Assembly (NCBI GenBank): GCA_027625915.1
Contig: JANTQA010000036.1
Location: 7,585,001 to 7,649,000, forward strand
From: Anaeramoeba flamelloides
Taxonomy: Eukaryota > Metamonada > Anaeramoebidae
Length of the DNA: 64,000 nt
Reading direction: 5' to 3'
The position numbers were made by a program, and so were the translations under genes. The first letter of the stretch is position 1. The number at the start of each line of letters is the position of its first letter. The notes beneath the pieces are model-generated. The model was not told where the DNA came from, did not search any database, and saw only the letters and a list, made by a program, of their open reading frames with translations. Shown here in pieces: positions 1 through 11,441 of this stretch.

Positions 1-165
1 GAAATACTCATTAGTTATTTCTATACAAATAAATTGAAATTAACAGCCGACAACGACCCTCAATTGACAGTAGAAGAACTTGAAGATGCAGTGGAATACT
101 ATAAACTAGACAAATACTCAAATCTTAAAAGTGAATTGGAACAAATCAAAAACACCTACAAATAA
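1..165 (+). CDS. C-terminal end of a BTB/POZ domain protein (partial)
   Basis: The frame is open from the first base and ends at TAA 163-165, giving the last 54 residues of a protein that begins outside the window. The peptide has the end of a BTB fold: a hydrophobic strand/helix with the typical Y-x-Y-T-x-K-L-x-L pattern (ISYFYTNKLKL), then a T-V-E-E-L-E-D-A-V-E-Y-Y-K-L-D helix like the 'LLxAAdyyqld' helix of BTB domains, then a short Leu/Lys tail. BTB domains mediate dimerisation and often Cullin-3 binding; which applies here cannot be told. The protein ends right after the BTB fold, so other domains, if any, lie upstream. The gene is followed by a long AT-rich gap. Confidence 0.7.
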   Translation, partial: EILISYFYTNKLKLTADNDPQLTVEELEDAVEYYKLDKYSNLKSELEQIKNTYK

Positions 166-460
166 ATAATCTTTTTTTGCATTCATGGATTTTTGGGAAT
201 ATAATTATTTTTTTACATGTTTTTTTGACTTGAAGTTTAATATCGAAATAATTCTTATGAAGCTGAATTTAACACAATAATAAAATAATAATAAATCAAT
301 ACAGTTTTCCTATTTGGTTAAATTACCCAGAATTCAATTTTTTTTTCTCCCTTAAATTTCATATAATTTTTAAATACCAAGGTTAATTTTCAATAAAGTT
401 AAAATATTTTTATTTTTTATACTTTTTAAAAATTCACCTAAGTTGTTTGGGTTCTTGAGG

Positions 461-496
461 TTACTTTGGTTACTTTGGTTCCTTTGGTTCCTTTGG
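461..496 (+). repeat. Tandem repeat, four 9-bp units
   Basis: Two copies of TTACTTTGG are followed by two copies of TTCCTTTGG, a perfect 9-bp period across 36 bp. It is a small minisatellite with no evident function. Confidence 0.85.
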
Positions 497-2870
497 TTAA
501 TTCTCTTTTTGCTTTCTTTTGTACAAGTGTTTTGGTGTTTGGGGGTGTATAAGAGTTAAAAAATCTTTATTAGAATTAATAAACTTTGTCTTATTAGTGG
601 ATTTTATACAAATTTTACAAGTTTGAATTGATTCTGAAGCAAGCTGGACTTAACTGAATCAAACTGATTAGATCTTAAACAAATTAAACCAAGTTAGAAT
701 TTGAACCAAGCCCAACTCAACTAAAAGAACTGGATGAAAAGGAACTGAATCGGCACATATTCTTGTTCTCGTTTTTATTTTTTATTTTTACAATAGTATT
801 TTATAAATCTCAATTTAAATTATATATAAACTTTTAAAAACTATTTGAAGCAAAAAAAAAATGATTAGGTATGTGTTTTGTTCAAGATAAAACTTTGTCA
901 TTTTCTCATTGGATGTGCTATCTGATTGTTTCTCTAATTATAGAAATATATTCTAGAGAATATACTTTATTAAATTTTTTATTAAATAGTGCAAAGAGTA
1001 TAAAGTTATAAGAAACCTTTTAATTGTTAACTATCGAATTTAAATAGGAAGTTTTTCGGATATAAATTATTTTTTTCCTTCTTTAATTTTGAAATTTTTC
1101 TTTTTATTTTGTTGACTTTTAAAATTTTATTTGTGTTCAGATCAATTAAAAAAGTTCCGTTTGGTTAAATTTCGTTTGTGAAAAAAACAAGAAAAAAAAA
1201 AATATTTAAAAGAGTTGAAACGTAAAAACAAGTTGAATTTTAAAGATAATTTGATATTAACCTGTTGAATTAGATTGACATAAGACAAGAATTAGACTTT
1301 GATATGTTGTTTTCAACCATTTAACTAATCCTGTTTTGTTTTTGTTTTTTTGTTTTTGGAGTTTTTAACGAAATTTTATTTTCCTTTTTTTGTATTGTTA
1401 CCGGAAATATTAAATATAAGTATGATTTACATTCAATATCAAAGTAATTTAATATTAGACTTACCCTGATAGATACTAATCTCCCAAATTTTAAATTTTT
1501 ATTTAAAATTGATTTTCAGATCAAATCATTATCATTCAAGTTAAAATTTTTAAATATAACATTAATATATGAAAAAATTATACTTCTTATCCCATTTTTG
1601 GCAAATTATTGAAGGTTTCACATAACAAAACAGTTACATTTTATATTGTCGGGAATATTAAAATATAAAAAAAATACATTATTCTTTATTTAAAAACTGA
1701 AATTGATTATAGATTATATCTAAAGGAAATTATAATAATAGTAATTAATAACATTTTTAACTTATTATATTATTTATCAATAAACGGAAAGGTATTTGAT
1801 CAAAAAAACGTATTTAAAGATATATTTTCATCTTATTTACTTAATATAAACATGAAATTTGTATAATTTTGTCAGATAGAGTTCTAAATAAACTTTATTA
1901 TAAGCCAAAAATGGAATTTAATAATCTAATTTTTCAATTTTATTTAAAGAAAACTAAACTATTTTTCAAACATTTTAATTGACTTTATAATGTTTATGGA
2001 AGTTTTTTTTATAAGGTTTGTTGCTATATTCTTAACAAAAAAATATTTTGAAATTTTTGGATCGTAATCATTTTTTTATAATTTTCGAAAAATTTTTCTT
2101 TTTATTTTTTTTTTCGATTTCTTTTTCCTTTTTTGAAAAATCTATCTTTTTCTTTTTTCTTTTTTGTTTATATTTCGTTCTTTTGATATTTTTTGTTTTG
2201 TAAAATAACAAGCGAAAAAAAAAAATCTTTGAAAAGACCAATAATCATTTGGAAAATTTATACTCTGTTATGCCTTTTAAAATGAATTTAATTTAAGTAA
2301 AAAAGCCTCTTTTTAACTTTTTTACAGTGAAATTTAGTAATAAAAAATTCCTAATGCTCTATAGAAAATTATGATTCTTTTTTTGAGTGTTAGTTTTATT
2401 TTTTTTTTTTTATTTTTGAAATATCATGTTTTTATATAATGAGTGTGATTTAAAAGTGAATTATAAATCATATTCAGTTCATAATTGTTTTTTCAAAACG
2501 AAAGGATAGATTTTTTTCAGGTTATTATTTCAGGTGGATCACAATTGTTGAAATAGAGTTTATTTTTGGAAAAATTATTAAATTATAACCACATACACGA
2601 AGAAAAGGTTTTCAAGACTTGGTATTAATATATTTTGTTTAATAAAAAATAAAAAAATAAATTTTATGAAATATCCACAAGATTAAAATCATTTATTTGA
2701 TAAAGTGTGAAGCAATACCTCAACTAATAAAATGTTATTTGGAAAATAAATTTTTTAAAACAATTAATCAAATCCACTTTCACATCAAACAACAAAATGT
2801 CAAACCAAAAAAGCTTCAAAATTAAAAAAATATGAAAATTCATTATTTTTTGTTTAATTAAAAATAATAC

Positions 2871-3310
2871 GGTCTTTCCAAGTATACCATAAAATTTTAA
2901 ATAAAACATGGCTGAGTTTTCTAATCTTATTTTATATTTTCAAAAAATTTAGAAATAAGAGTTATTATTCAAAAACAAATTTCAATAAATGAGCTATTAT
3001 ACAAATTTTGAAACATCAAAAAAAATTTTTTTGATGATTCATGAAATACCTCAAGATATTGTTTAAAAAGGCAAAATTTTTAAAGATCAGTTAATATTGA
3101 GATTTTTTTTGAGATGTTTTGAACCAATAATTCTTAAATTTCATGGGATCTTGAATTTTTTTTTTTGATGTTTCAAAATTTGTATAATAGCTCATTTATT
3201 GAAATTTGTTTTTGAATAATAACTCTTATTTCTAAATTTTTTGAAAATATAAAATAAGAATAGAAAAATCAATTATGTTTAATTTAAAATTTTATGGTAG
3301 ACTTGGAATG
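2871..3310. repeat. Long inverted repeat (foldback), arms about 150 bp
   Basis: The left arm (about 2871-3027) and the right arm (about 3155-3310) are near-perfect reverse complements. For example, GAGCTATTATACAAATTTTG at 2991 is matched by its complement around 3172-3191. The outer parts also pair, with a few mismatches (CCAAGTATACCAT against ATGGTAGACTTGG). The spacer is about 130 bp. A transcript would form a long hairpin. It looks like a foldback transposon or MITE, but no clear target duplication is seen and no second copy was noticed in the window. Confidence 0.7.
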
Positions 3311-3827
3311 ACTGTAGAAAAAATTGGAAAATATATTTCCATTTTACTTCTAAAATATCTAAATTGTAAAATAACAATTTTCTGTTTTAATTTGGACATT
3401 GATTAAATATTCTAAATATATCAATTTTAACACTTTTATAAATGTAAAATGATGAAATACCTCCAAAAATATCAAAATAATAGAGAATGTAACTAACTGA
3501 AAAATAAAATATAATTTTGATATTAAATATAAATATCATTTTTATTAATATAAAATATTTATATTCATTTTAAATTGAAAGAAAAGGTCTTTAATACTTT
3601 TGAATTTTAAGTAAATTAAGGAAAGCACATTTTACGAAAAAAAAATCCAGTTAAATCTCCCAATTTAAAACCTACATTTTGAAAACAATAATTCTAAGTA
3701 AAGATCTGAAAAAATAAAACTCATATTTTGTAAATGATAAAACAAAGTAATTATTAAACATAAATGATTTCAAAAAAATTTTCTAATATATCAAAAGAAG
3801 AATTAACATAAATATAAATGGAAAAAA

Positions 3828-4215
3828 GTTCAAAACAGTTTTTAATCAGGAATCTTAAGATAACCCAAAGTTAGATTATTTTGATAAAAAGAAAATATAA
3901 ACAATTAAAGAAAAAATCAAGAATTCAACATAAACAACAGTTTTTTATCCAATCTTTAAGTAAGGGGAGTTTTCTGATTTTTAATTGATTGATCAATCAT
4001 TAAAAATCTGTTGAAAAAATTGAATTTTTTTGAGATCTCCAAAACCAGTACTTGACAAAGTTTGATAATAAAGCAGATTTAAATTAGATTTGTTAGTTAG
4101 ATTCGAAATAGTAGAATGGATTATTCTTTCTAGTTAATTTGCTTCTTCTTTTATTTAATTTTATTTTGAATATTTGAGTTTCTCTTAAGGTTCCTGATTA
4201 AAAACGGTATTGAAC
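3828..4215. repeat. Inverted repeat with about 33-bp arms
   Basis: The arm at 3828-3860 (containing TTTTTAATCAGGAATCTTAAG) is matched by its reverse complement at about 4181-4215 (containing CTTAAGGTTCCTGATTAAAAA). The spacer is about 320 bp of non-coding DNA. The size and ends suggest a small non-autonomous DNA transposon, unrelated to family A, which lies just to the right. Confidence 0.5.
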
Positions 4216-4289
4216 TTTTAATCAGAGGTTTCAAGTTTTTTCCGAAAGATAAATTTGATTCAAAGTTAGTTTTTCAGTCAGCCCATCTA

Positions 4290-4484
4290 CAATCAGTTCT
4301 ATTTTTAAGGTACAAACTTTCAACGAAATTTAAGGCACTGAAAAAAACTGAAATAAAAGCACATTTTTGGTATTTTTTATTACACAAATTAATATTCATT
4401 AATTTAATTTTTGTACCTTAATTTGGAATTTTTTTGTGCCTTAAATTTTGTTCAAATTTTGTACCTTAAAAATAGAACTGACTG
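4290..4484. mobile_element. Family A palindromic element, diverged copy
   Basis: A ~195-bp near-palindrome flanked by TA on both sides. It begins CAATCAGTTCTATTTTTAAG and ends with the matching complement ending GAACTGACTG. Internal blocks (AAATTTAAGGCAC and its complement) match the other family A copies. It carries more substitutions than most copies, so it is probably an older insertion. No protein is encoded; TA duplication and CAGT-type ends suggest a Tc1/mariner-mobilised MITE. Confidence 0.75.
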
Positions 4485-4818
4485 TAGAATGGTTGACTGA
4501 AATGTTATTTTTAATCAAATTGCTACATTTACTAAAGTTTTAAAATTGAGATTTAGAATCTCACTTCAAGAATCCAAATTTAGAACAGTTAATGGTATCA
4601 GAGACAATTTATAGATTTGTCTCTAAAATGAGAATATCTTTTCTTATTTATACTCTGATTTTAAATTGATGAGAAAAATAAGGGAATTTTAATGGTTTCA
4701 AAATTTAAAGAGTTTTAGATTGTGAAGTTAGTCCCAAAAATATAATTCCTTTTGTTCTCCAATTGATTGATATCACGAAAAACAGTGATATTTGAAATCT
4801 CATTTTTTGACTTTTTTC

Positions 4819-5793
4819 ATGGTTGTTGAATCTTTGTCTTTAAAAGTATTTGGTATCTTTTTCATTTGGGTCGTTGGGCTCGTTTCAGGGTTGCTTCCAA
4901 TAAAAATCCAAAACATATTACCTGATGTAATTCCTATTTCGGAATCATTTGCAGCAGGAATTTTTTTAGGAGGAGGGATGCTACATCTGTTGTCTGACAG
5001 CTCACAAGAATTGTCACGCAATCACGACTATCCACTGGGGTTTCTACTCTCAATACTTTGCTTTAGTTTTCTTTTTTTGCTTGAAAAAACAATTATACCA
5101 ACTTTACTTCTCGGACTGAAAAAACGTCCTTCTTCGAAATACATCGAACTTAGTCAACAAAAAGGGAACAAAATATTGATTGACGAAATCGTTGAAGAAG
5201 GAAGTACAAAAAAGGAAAACAGCCTTGATCAAGAAAATGTCGAAAATAAAAAAACATTTAATCACACCATCGCCCACTCACCCCATTCACACCCACACTC
5301 GCACTCGCACTCGCAACTTACATATACAATTGAACAATTTTCTGATCAAAATACTGTTGGTGGAAAGGTTATTCTCTTTGTCTTATTGTTTGCTTTAATT
5401 TTCCATTCAATTCTCGCAGGAATTAGTTTTGGTGTTGTTGATCATGAGAAAGCAATTATAATTTTTCTTGCGATCATTTCGCACAAAGGGTGCGCTGGTT
5501 TTAGTCTTGGCACAACTTTCACGAAGAATTACCAATCAACAAAGAAATATTTTTTCATTTCAATACTCCTTTTTAGTTTAAGCACCCCATTCGGAATTTT
5601 AGTTGGCTTTTTTTTGGACGGGCTATCGGATTCTGATCTCATTAATTCAATCATAGCCTTTACTTCGGGGTCATTTTTATATATTAGCTTCATACAACTC
5701 TTTGAATCATTCGATGGGAAAAAGCATGTTCAAAAATCACTTTCTTTTATCCTTGGGTTAGCAATAATGTCAGCAATAACTCTTTTAGAATAA
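4819..5793 (+). CDS. ZIP-family zinc/iron transporter (ZIP1/2/3-like)
   Basis: This encodes 324 residues. The ATG at 4819 is the first Met of the frame and places the first membrane segment about 8 residues in, as in ZIP1. ZIP proteins carry Zn2+ or other divalent metals into the cytosol. Visible features: TM1 (FGIFFIWVVGLVSGLLP); the family block ESFAAGIFLGGGMLHLL (about 42-58); TM3; a His-rich cytosolic loop around residues 149-165 with alternating S-H/P-H; TM4 with HSILAG (H196-G201); TM5 with SHKGCAGFSLG (H222, K223); and three further C-terminal membrane segments. The usual TM4 glutamate (HSVFEG in animal ZIP1) is Ala200 here, which may change the second metal site. The gene stands alone, without introns, in a long gap. 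Family assignment is firm; the substrate is inferred. Confidence 0.9.
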   Translation: MVVESLSLKVFGIFFIWVVGLVSGLLPIKIQNILPDVIPISESFAAGIFLGGGMLHLLSDSSQELSRNHDYPLGFLLSILCFSFLFLLEKTIIPTLLLGLKKRPSSKYIELSQQKGNKILIDEIVEEGSTKKENSLDQENVENKKTFNHTIAHSPHSHPHSHSHSQLTYTIEQFSDQNTVGGKVILFVLLFALIFHSILAGISFGVVDHEKAIIIFLAIISHKGCAGFSLGTTFTKNYQSTKKYFFISILLFSLSTPFGILVGFFLDGLSDSDLINSIIAFTSGSFLYISFIQLFESFDGKKHVQKSLSFILGLAIMSAITLLE

Positions 5794-6112
5794 TTTTTAA
5801 AAGTGTGTAATCAGATTTAAGGCTTTAGAATTGACAACCCACAACCGAATTTTCGTTGGTTCAATGCAATTTTTCATTGAATCAACAAGCTATTCATAAA
5901 TAAAGTTTTTGAACACTTCGTTTTTCTGGCTTGAAAAATTTCAATTTTATTAATTGGAAAATAATAAATATATAAATGTTAAACGACGATCTGAATTTTA
6001 TGGTCAGTCCAGAAACTATTACTTTTACGATGGACAGCATATTTGTTGAGTTAAAAGTGTGTTGAGTTGAGAACTCTCGTTGAAATTTACTATTTTTAAA
6101 AAGTTTTTTCTT

Positions 6113-7870
6113 TTAAGGGATTAGCCTCACGATAGATTTCTCTATAATCAAAGTATGTTGTAATTGGATGCAAATGAAATTAGTGTGACATTATCGTAAA
6201 TAATTTCTGTGACTCTAAAAAATATATTATAAATCTTATTGAACAATAATTTATGAGAGGTTTTGATGATAACATATATAATCATGATATTAACAATAAA
6301 ATCGCGATAGTCTGAAAAAATCACGACTAGTCCAACTTTCTGGGGATACATTTAAAATCGTGATATTAAACATTATCGTGAAAAAATGAAAAATTATTTT
6401 TTTGAAATCACCTTAAAAAATCACTTAACTCTTACCAAACTTTGAGACTTTTACAACACTTTTTGCCTTTAAAAATGTTTGAAAGTGTTTGTAAGTGTTT
6501 TGAACTGTCTTTAAGTGTTTGAAAGTTTTGAAAGACAGAAAACATATATAAACGGAGTGAGTTTGGTTTGTTGATTAAAAATTTTTATATGTTCATTTTT
6601 TTTTTAACAAAATATAAAATCTCTATAGAATTTTATGATCAAACTTAAATTACCCATTTTAACAATAGAATTGAATGTATAATAGATTTACTTTTATAAA
6701 ATGGAGTTGTTACATTCACAATTTTAAATAACCAAAAAAGAATAAAGAGTAATTTTCCTTCTTTTTGGTGATCGAATGAAACAAAGACCTATAAGCTCTA
6801 ATTATGTTTTCTGTTCAATACAAAGATGCTCAAAGAAGAAGAAAAAGAAGAAGAAGAAGACAAAAATTGTACAAAAAATCTTAATTATAGGTGATCATCT
6901 GACAAGATACTTTGAAAGTTTTTGAAAAGTTCTCAAACTCCTTTTAGCTTTCTGAGAATATTGGAACTGTTTTCACCCAATAACACATTCTTTTAAGAAC
7001 AGGTGAAGGGTTGGTTGTTTGAAAAGTTAATTATTCAAGGCAATTTACAATACCACGATTGACTGAGAATTTATTTATTTTCATTTTTAGTTCTTATTGT
7101 TGTTGACCTAAAAGGATCGATAGGTTTGTAAAATAAATCAAATGAAAATACAATAAAACTCTTTGATTGGATCAAGTATCTTTTTTGTTGTTTTTTTAAA
7201 AGAATAACTTTTTTACCACTAATCTATTTTTTATCAAAAAAATTTTCTTTGTTTAAATATTTCTCAATTAGCCCAAAAACCCATCAACTATTTTATCGTG
7301 ATTACTTTTTAATCACAATATTTTGGAATTTATCACGATTTTATAAAATTATCACAATTTTATTGAATATCGTAATTTTTTATATTATCGCGATAATATT
7401 GAATATCGTGATTTTCTGATATTATCGCGATTTAATCGAAATTATCGCAATTTTTGTAACTTTATCCGGAATTAAGCATGTTATCATCAAAACCTCTATT
7501 ATATTTTTTACTAATGATCACAATTAAAAATTTTCATTTTTAGAAATTTTTTTCTCTAAATTCCTTTTCCAAATCTAAAAATAGAAACTCCAAATAATAG
7601 TATTCCAGATATTTAATAATTCATATTTAGAAACCCCAAAATTAACTGTTTTTTTATATTTTTTAATTTCAAAGATTTAATCAATAATCGTCAACATTGA
7701 AAACCCCAAAATATGATTAAGTTTGCTTCCTTTTTAGAAAGCTAACGGTAACATCAATATGTTTACAATATTTCAGAAATAATCGTTCAAAAAAATTTAT
7801 TCTTTAATTATATAATTTTTTTAAAAAAACGAATTCTTTAGCAACTAAAATACATTCTGCAACAAATTTA
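6113..7870 (+). mobile_element. Family E repeat copy, split by element F
   Basis: The sequences at 6113-6256 and 7497-7870 together match, in the same order, the uninterrupted copy at 23145-23640. Shared blocks include ATTTCTCTATAATCAAAGTA near the left end, TTTTTTACTAATGATCA, and ATCTAAAAATAGAAA. The two halves are pushed apart by the 1.24-kb element F. The type of repeat E is unknown; no terminal repeats or frame were recognised. It could be a solo fragment of a larger element. Confidence 0.6.
6257..7496. mobile_element. Element F: 1.24-kb non-autonomous transposon with subterminal repeats
   Basis: The ends are inverted: GAGGTTTTGATGATAACAT at 6257 and its exact complement ending at 7496. 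The subterminal zones (about 6280-6390 and 7295-7460) are full of short motifs of the type ATTATCGCGAT / ATCGTGAT / ATCACGAT, at least a dozen in both orientations, spaced roughly 20-35 bp. Clustered subterminal motifs are typical transposase-binding arrays in hAT-like and related DNA transposons. The element sits inside repeat E, so it arrived later. A TTAT on each side may be the target duplication, but this is uncertain. The interior has no usable frame. Confidence 0.65.
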
Positions 7871-9331
7871 ATAAATTAATCCTTTTCTTCTGAGCTGGAG
7901 CTAAAAAAAACACAAAAAATAACATATCTACAAAGATGATTTAATTATCTTATACTTTCAATCAACTTCTTGCCACTTGTTTATTCTTCCAAGTATTATT
8001 ATTTACAAATTGTTAATTGTTATTTTTTGTACTTCAAAATAACTTTTGAGGATGATGAGAGAGACACTTTTGTCCAAATATTCATTCATAAAAGTTTAAT
8101 TGGTGTTTCATAATAAAAAGCGTGTTTTTTTGTCAAGGAATACCTACACACTAAGTCATAAAAGAACCCAATAATAAACAGAGCGTAAATATGGTATTAG
8201 TTTCTTAAAGTTCTATTATTAAAATTGAAATTCTCAAAATGAAGGATCAAATTTCAAATTCATCTCAAAAATCGAATAAAATTTTCATAAAATTTTTATA
8301 ATTCATTTCAACAAAAATTTCTCAAAAAATTTAGAATATTATAAAAAATTATCAACAAAATGCAATCTTAATTTAAATTACAAGTAAAAGATCAATAAAG
8401 AGACCTTCAAAATTGATTTGAACTTAGGTGTACTATTGGGTAGTTTATTAGATGTTTCACTGGAATAAGAAGAAAAAAAAGTACGGATTATATTTTGAAA
8501 CACGGACGGACAACTATTGGAAAGAATTATTGAGATCACTTTAAAATTACAACATTACTTAAAAACACTATTTTACAAGTGCAAAATTTTTTTTTGGAAA
8601 ATTTTCAATTTTTGAAATTTTTTTAAGAGTGAAAATACTTTTCACAACATAGGACCTAAATGAAACCTGAAGTCAATTTTGCAATATCTTGAATTTTTCG
8701 GTTTTTATTGCCAAAAAGTGAAAAAAATTCATTTTTTTTCCTATAAAAATTACTAGAAAAAAAATGATTTTATATTTTTTTTTCATTTTTTTTTTTTCTT
8801 TTTTTTTTTTTTTAGAGAATTAAAAGTCCCCAAAAGATATATTTTTAATACAGTTTGATTTAATGATATGTTATTGAAAACATTAACATTTGGTAACATA
8901 TTATTAGGATATTAAGTTCATTTTTTTTTGAAAAAAAAAATAAAAATACTAAAAAAAATAATTTATCTCATGTAAAAGTTTCACTTTTTATATAGATAGA
9001 CATAAAAGAGATATCATTTTTTTTAAACAAATAGGACACATGTTTAAATTTGATTATTAGTGTGCTAAATTGATACATTTTTTTTTTTTTTTTTTTTTGA
9101 ACTTTTCTAATAAAATTAAGATTTTTTCAGTTTTTTGTTTTCGTGCTCCTTCTAACTTTTTTCACACATATATTTTGATGGTTGCCCCCAACGGGACAGA
9201 ATACCTGAAATCTAGATAAAAGAAAATGCCAAAAAAAAATTAAAACAATCCTTGAATAAACTGATTTGGCATCGATTGAAAAATAGTTGAAAAAAAATCT
9301 ACTTTTTTTGGGCAGCCGTTACCCCCTATTA

Positions 9332-9526
9332 CAGTCAGTTTCACTTTTAAGGCACAAACTTTGAACGAAATTTAAGTCACAGAAAAATCTCAAATTAAAG
9401 CACAAAATTTTTAAATTTTTTTTTTGCAATTTATTTTACTAGAATCTAAATTTTCTGCCTTAATTTGAGATTTTTTTTGTGCCTTAAATTCGGTAGCAGT
9501 TTGTGCTTTAAAATTGGAACTGTCTG
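9332..9526. mobile_element. Family A palindromic element
   Basis: A ~195-bp copy that begins CAGTCAGTTTCACTTTTAAG and ends GGAACTGTCTG, with TA on both sides. The arms pair as in other copies, with several mismatches in the right arm (for example CGGTAGCAG for CGTTGAAAG). Non-coding. Confidence 0.8.
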
Positions 9527-10248
9527 TAATGAAAAAATCAAAATTTCACACATTCCTCGAAATTACTCAAAAAATCATTGAAAACAAAACAAAACAAAAA
9601 TATGTTTACTCAAAATTTATTGAATTAGATTAAGAAAAAAACAAATAGAAGAAATAGAAAAAAATAATAAAAATGATTGGTCAATATAGATATATCAAAA
9701 TAAAAATAATAAAAAAAGAATAAAAAATAATAAATTTAACAATTAAAGTAAATTGTATTTATCGGATGGTTGTAAGAAAGAGATGTTGTCATTTGGTGCT
9801 GATTTGAAGATCTTATAATTGTTGTGTGGGCATTTTTGAACATTCTGTTAACTATATTCGAAATATATAAATTATAATTTTTTATATTTGTAATTTAAAT
9901 TATTTTTGAATCATTTATTTAAAACAATTAATGGTTATATATAAATATATCTATCTATCATGTTGAATTAAAATAAAAATGGATAAAAAAGCAGTAAAAA
10001 AGAGATAAAAAATCTAATTCTATCATTAAAAATTGTAAAAAGGAAAAAGAAAAAGAAATAAATTAATATTTAATAATCAAAATAAATATGGAATAAAACA
10101 CCGATTTTTGATGAATTTTATTTTTTTACTAATTCAAAATATTTAACATCTTTTAAATTATAAAAATTATCATCAATAATTGATATTTTTTCATTTAACG
10201 ATTTCTTTTCGTTTATCCCCAGATGATTCATAATTGAAACTTAGATTA

Positions 10249-10285
<37 letters not shown>

Positions 10286-10286
<1 letters not shown>

Positions 10287-10680
10287 AGTCAGTTTCACTT
10301 TTAAGTCACAAACTTTCAACGAAATTTAAGGCACAATAAAAATCTCAAATTAAGGCACAAAATTTGGAATTTCATTTTTTACAATTTATTTTTATTACAG
10401 TCAGTTTCACTTTTAAGGCACAAACTTTCAACGAAATTTAAGGTACAAAAAAATCTCAAATTAAGGCACAAAATTTGTAATTTTAATTTTTACAATTTAT
10501 TTTTACTAGAATTTGAATTTTGTTCCTTAATTTGAGATTTTTTTGTGCCTTAAATTTCGTTGAATGTTTGTGCCTTAAAAGTGAAACTGACTGTAGAATT
10601 TGAATTTTGTGCCTTAATTTGAGATTTTTTTGTACCTTAAATTTCGTTGAAAGTTTGTGCCTTAAAAGTGAAACTGACTG
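10286..10680. mobile_element. Family A element carrying a second family A element
   Basis: The outer copy begins CAGTCAGTTTCAC at 10286, is interrupted in its central loop at about 10397, and resumes at 10596 with GAATTTGAATTTTG before ending GTGAAACTGACTG at 10680. Removing the inner copy and one TA restores an ordinary ~197-bp family A element. It is flanked on the left by an (AAT)n run and on the right by (TA)n. Confidence 0.85.
10398..10593. mobile_element. Family A palindromic element (inner copy)
   Basis: A 196-bp copy running from CAGTCAGTTTCAC to GTGAAACTGACTG, with TA at 10396-10397 and 10594-10595. The two arms of roughly 85 bp are almost exact reverse complements around a loop of roughly 25 bp. 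It is one of the best-preserved copies and so probably among the youngest. Confidence 0.9.
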
Positions 10681-10710
10681 TTTATATATATATATATATA
10701 TATTATTAAA

Positions 10711-11056
10711 TTAAGAGTGTTTTTTTTTTTGAGAGAGTTAAACAAAAAATACGATGGAAATTAGTTTAAATTCTATTTAAAATTATTGATCGATTAAAGT
10801 TTGAGAAATTTACTAATTTTATTTGAGCATTCTATTTGGAAATAAAAATCAACTCTACCTAATACCAATTGTTTGAAATTTTTTTTTTGATTAAATGAAA
10901 TAGGTTTTATAATTCAAACAATGAAATGAAAACAAAAAGATGAAAAATGATTTTCATATTATATACTAATCAAAAATATATCCAATTTGAATGAAATTGT
11001 ATTTTTTGATTCTTTGAACAATTTTAACTGTGTGTAAAATTTGGAATTTTAGTTTA
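10711..11056 (+). mobile_element. Family C element, truncated at the left
   Basis: The sequence matches the right two thirds of the full family C copy at 61609-62140: a GAGAGAG block, TTGATCGATTAAA, TCTATTTGGAA, ATTCAAACAATGAAATGAAA, and the end TTTTAGTTTA. The left third is missing, and the nested family A pair lies just outside. Non-coding. Confidence 0.65.
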
Positions 11057-11244
11057 TATTAAATTTATATGAAATTATAAAATAAAATTTTTCAAATTTT
11101 CTTTTTTACAAAATAATTATTAAGGAAAGGAAAAAAAATTAAAACATTATTTCATTTAATTAAAATTTGTTTTGAAAATTTTTACAATAAACAAATTTTT
11201 TAAAGGATTCCTTGTAAATCCCAAAATTTTCTTATTTTTTAATA

Positions 11245-11441
11245 CAGTCAGTTTCACTTGTAAGGCACAAACTTTAAACGAAATTTAAGGCACAAAAAAA
11301 ATCTTAAATTAAAGCACAAAATTCAAATTCTAGTATAAATAAATTGTAAAAAAAAAAATTCCAAATTTTGTGCCTTAATTTGAGATTTTTTTGTGCCTTA
11401 AATTTCGTTGAAAGTTTGTGCCTTAAAAGTGAAACTGACTT
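11245..11441. mobile_element. Family A palindromic element
   Basis: A ~197-bp near-palindrome from CAGTCAGTTTCACTTGTAAG to GTGAAACTGACTT, TA on both sides. The last base of the right end differs from the consensus. Confidence 0.85.

Larger units (their letters stand above)
166..4818. other. Gene-free AT-rich intergenic region
   Basis: About 4.65 kb between a BTB gene end and the ZIP gene. No coding frame with gene-like composition was seen on either strand. It holds a 9-bp tandem repeat, two inverted-repeat structures and one family A palindrome, listed separately. The rest is A/T homopolymer-rich DNA. Confidence 0.6.

Noticed and set aside
461-496. Telomere-like repeat
   Set aside because: The unit is 9 bp, only four copies, internal, and not of a known telomeric type.
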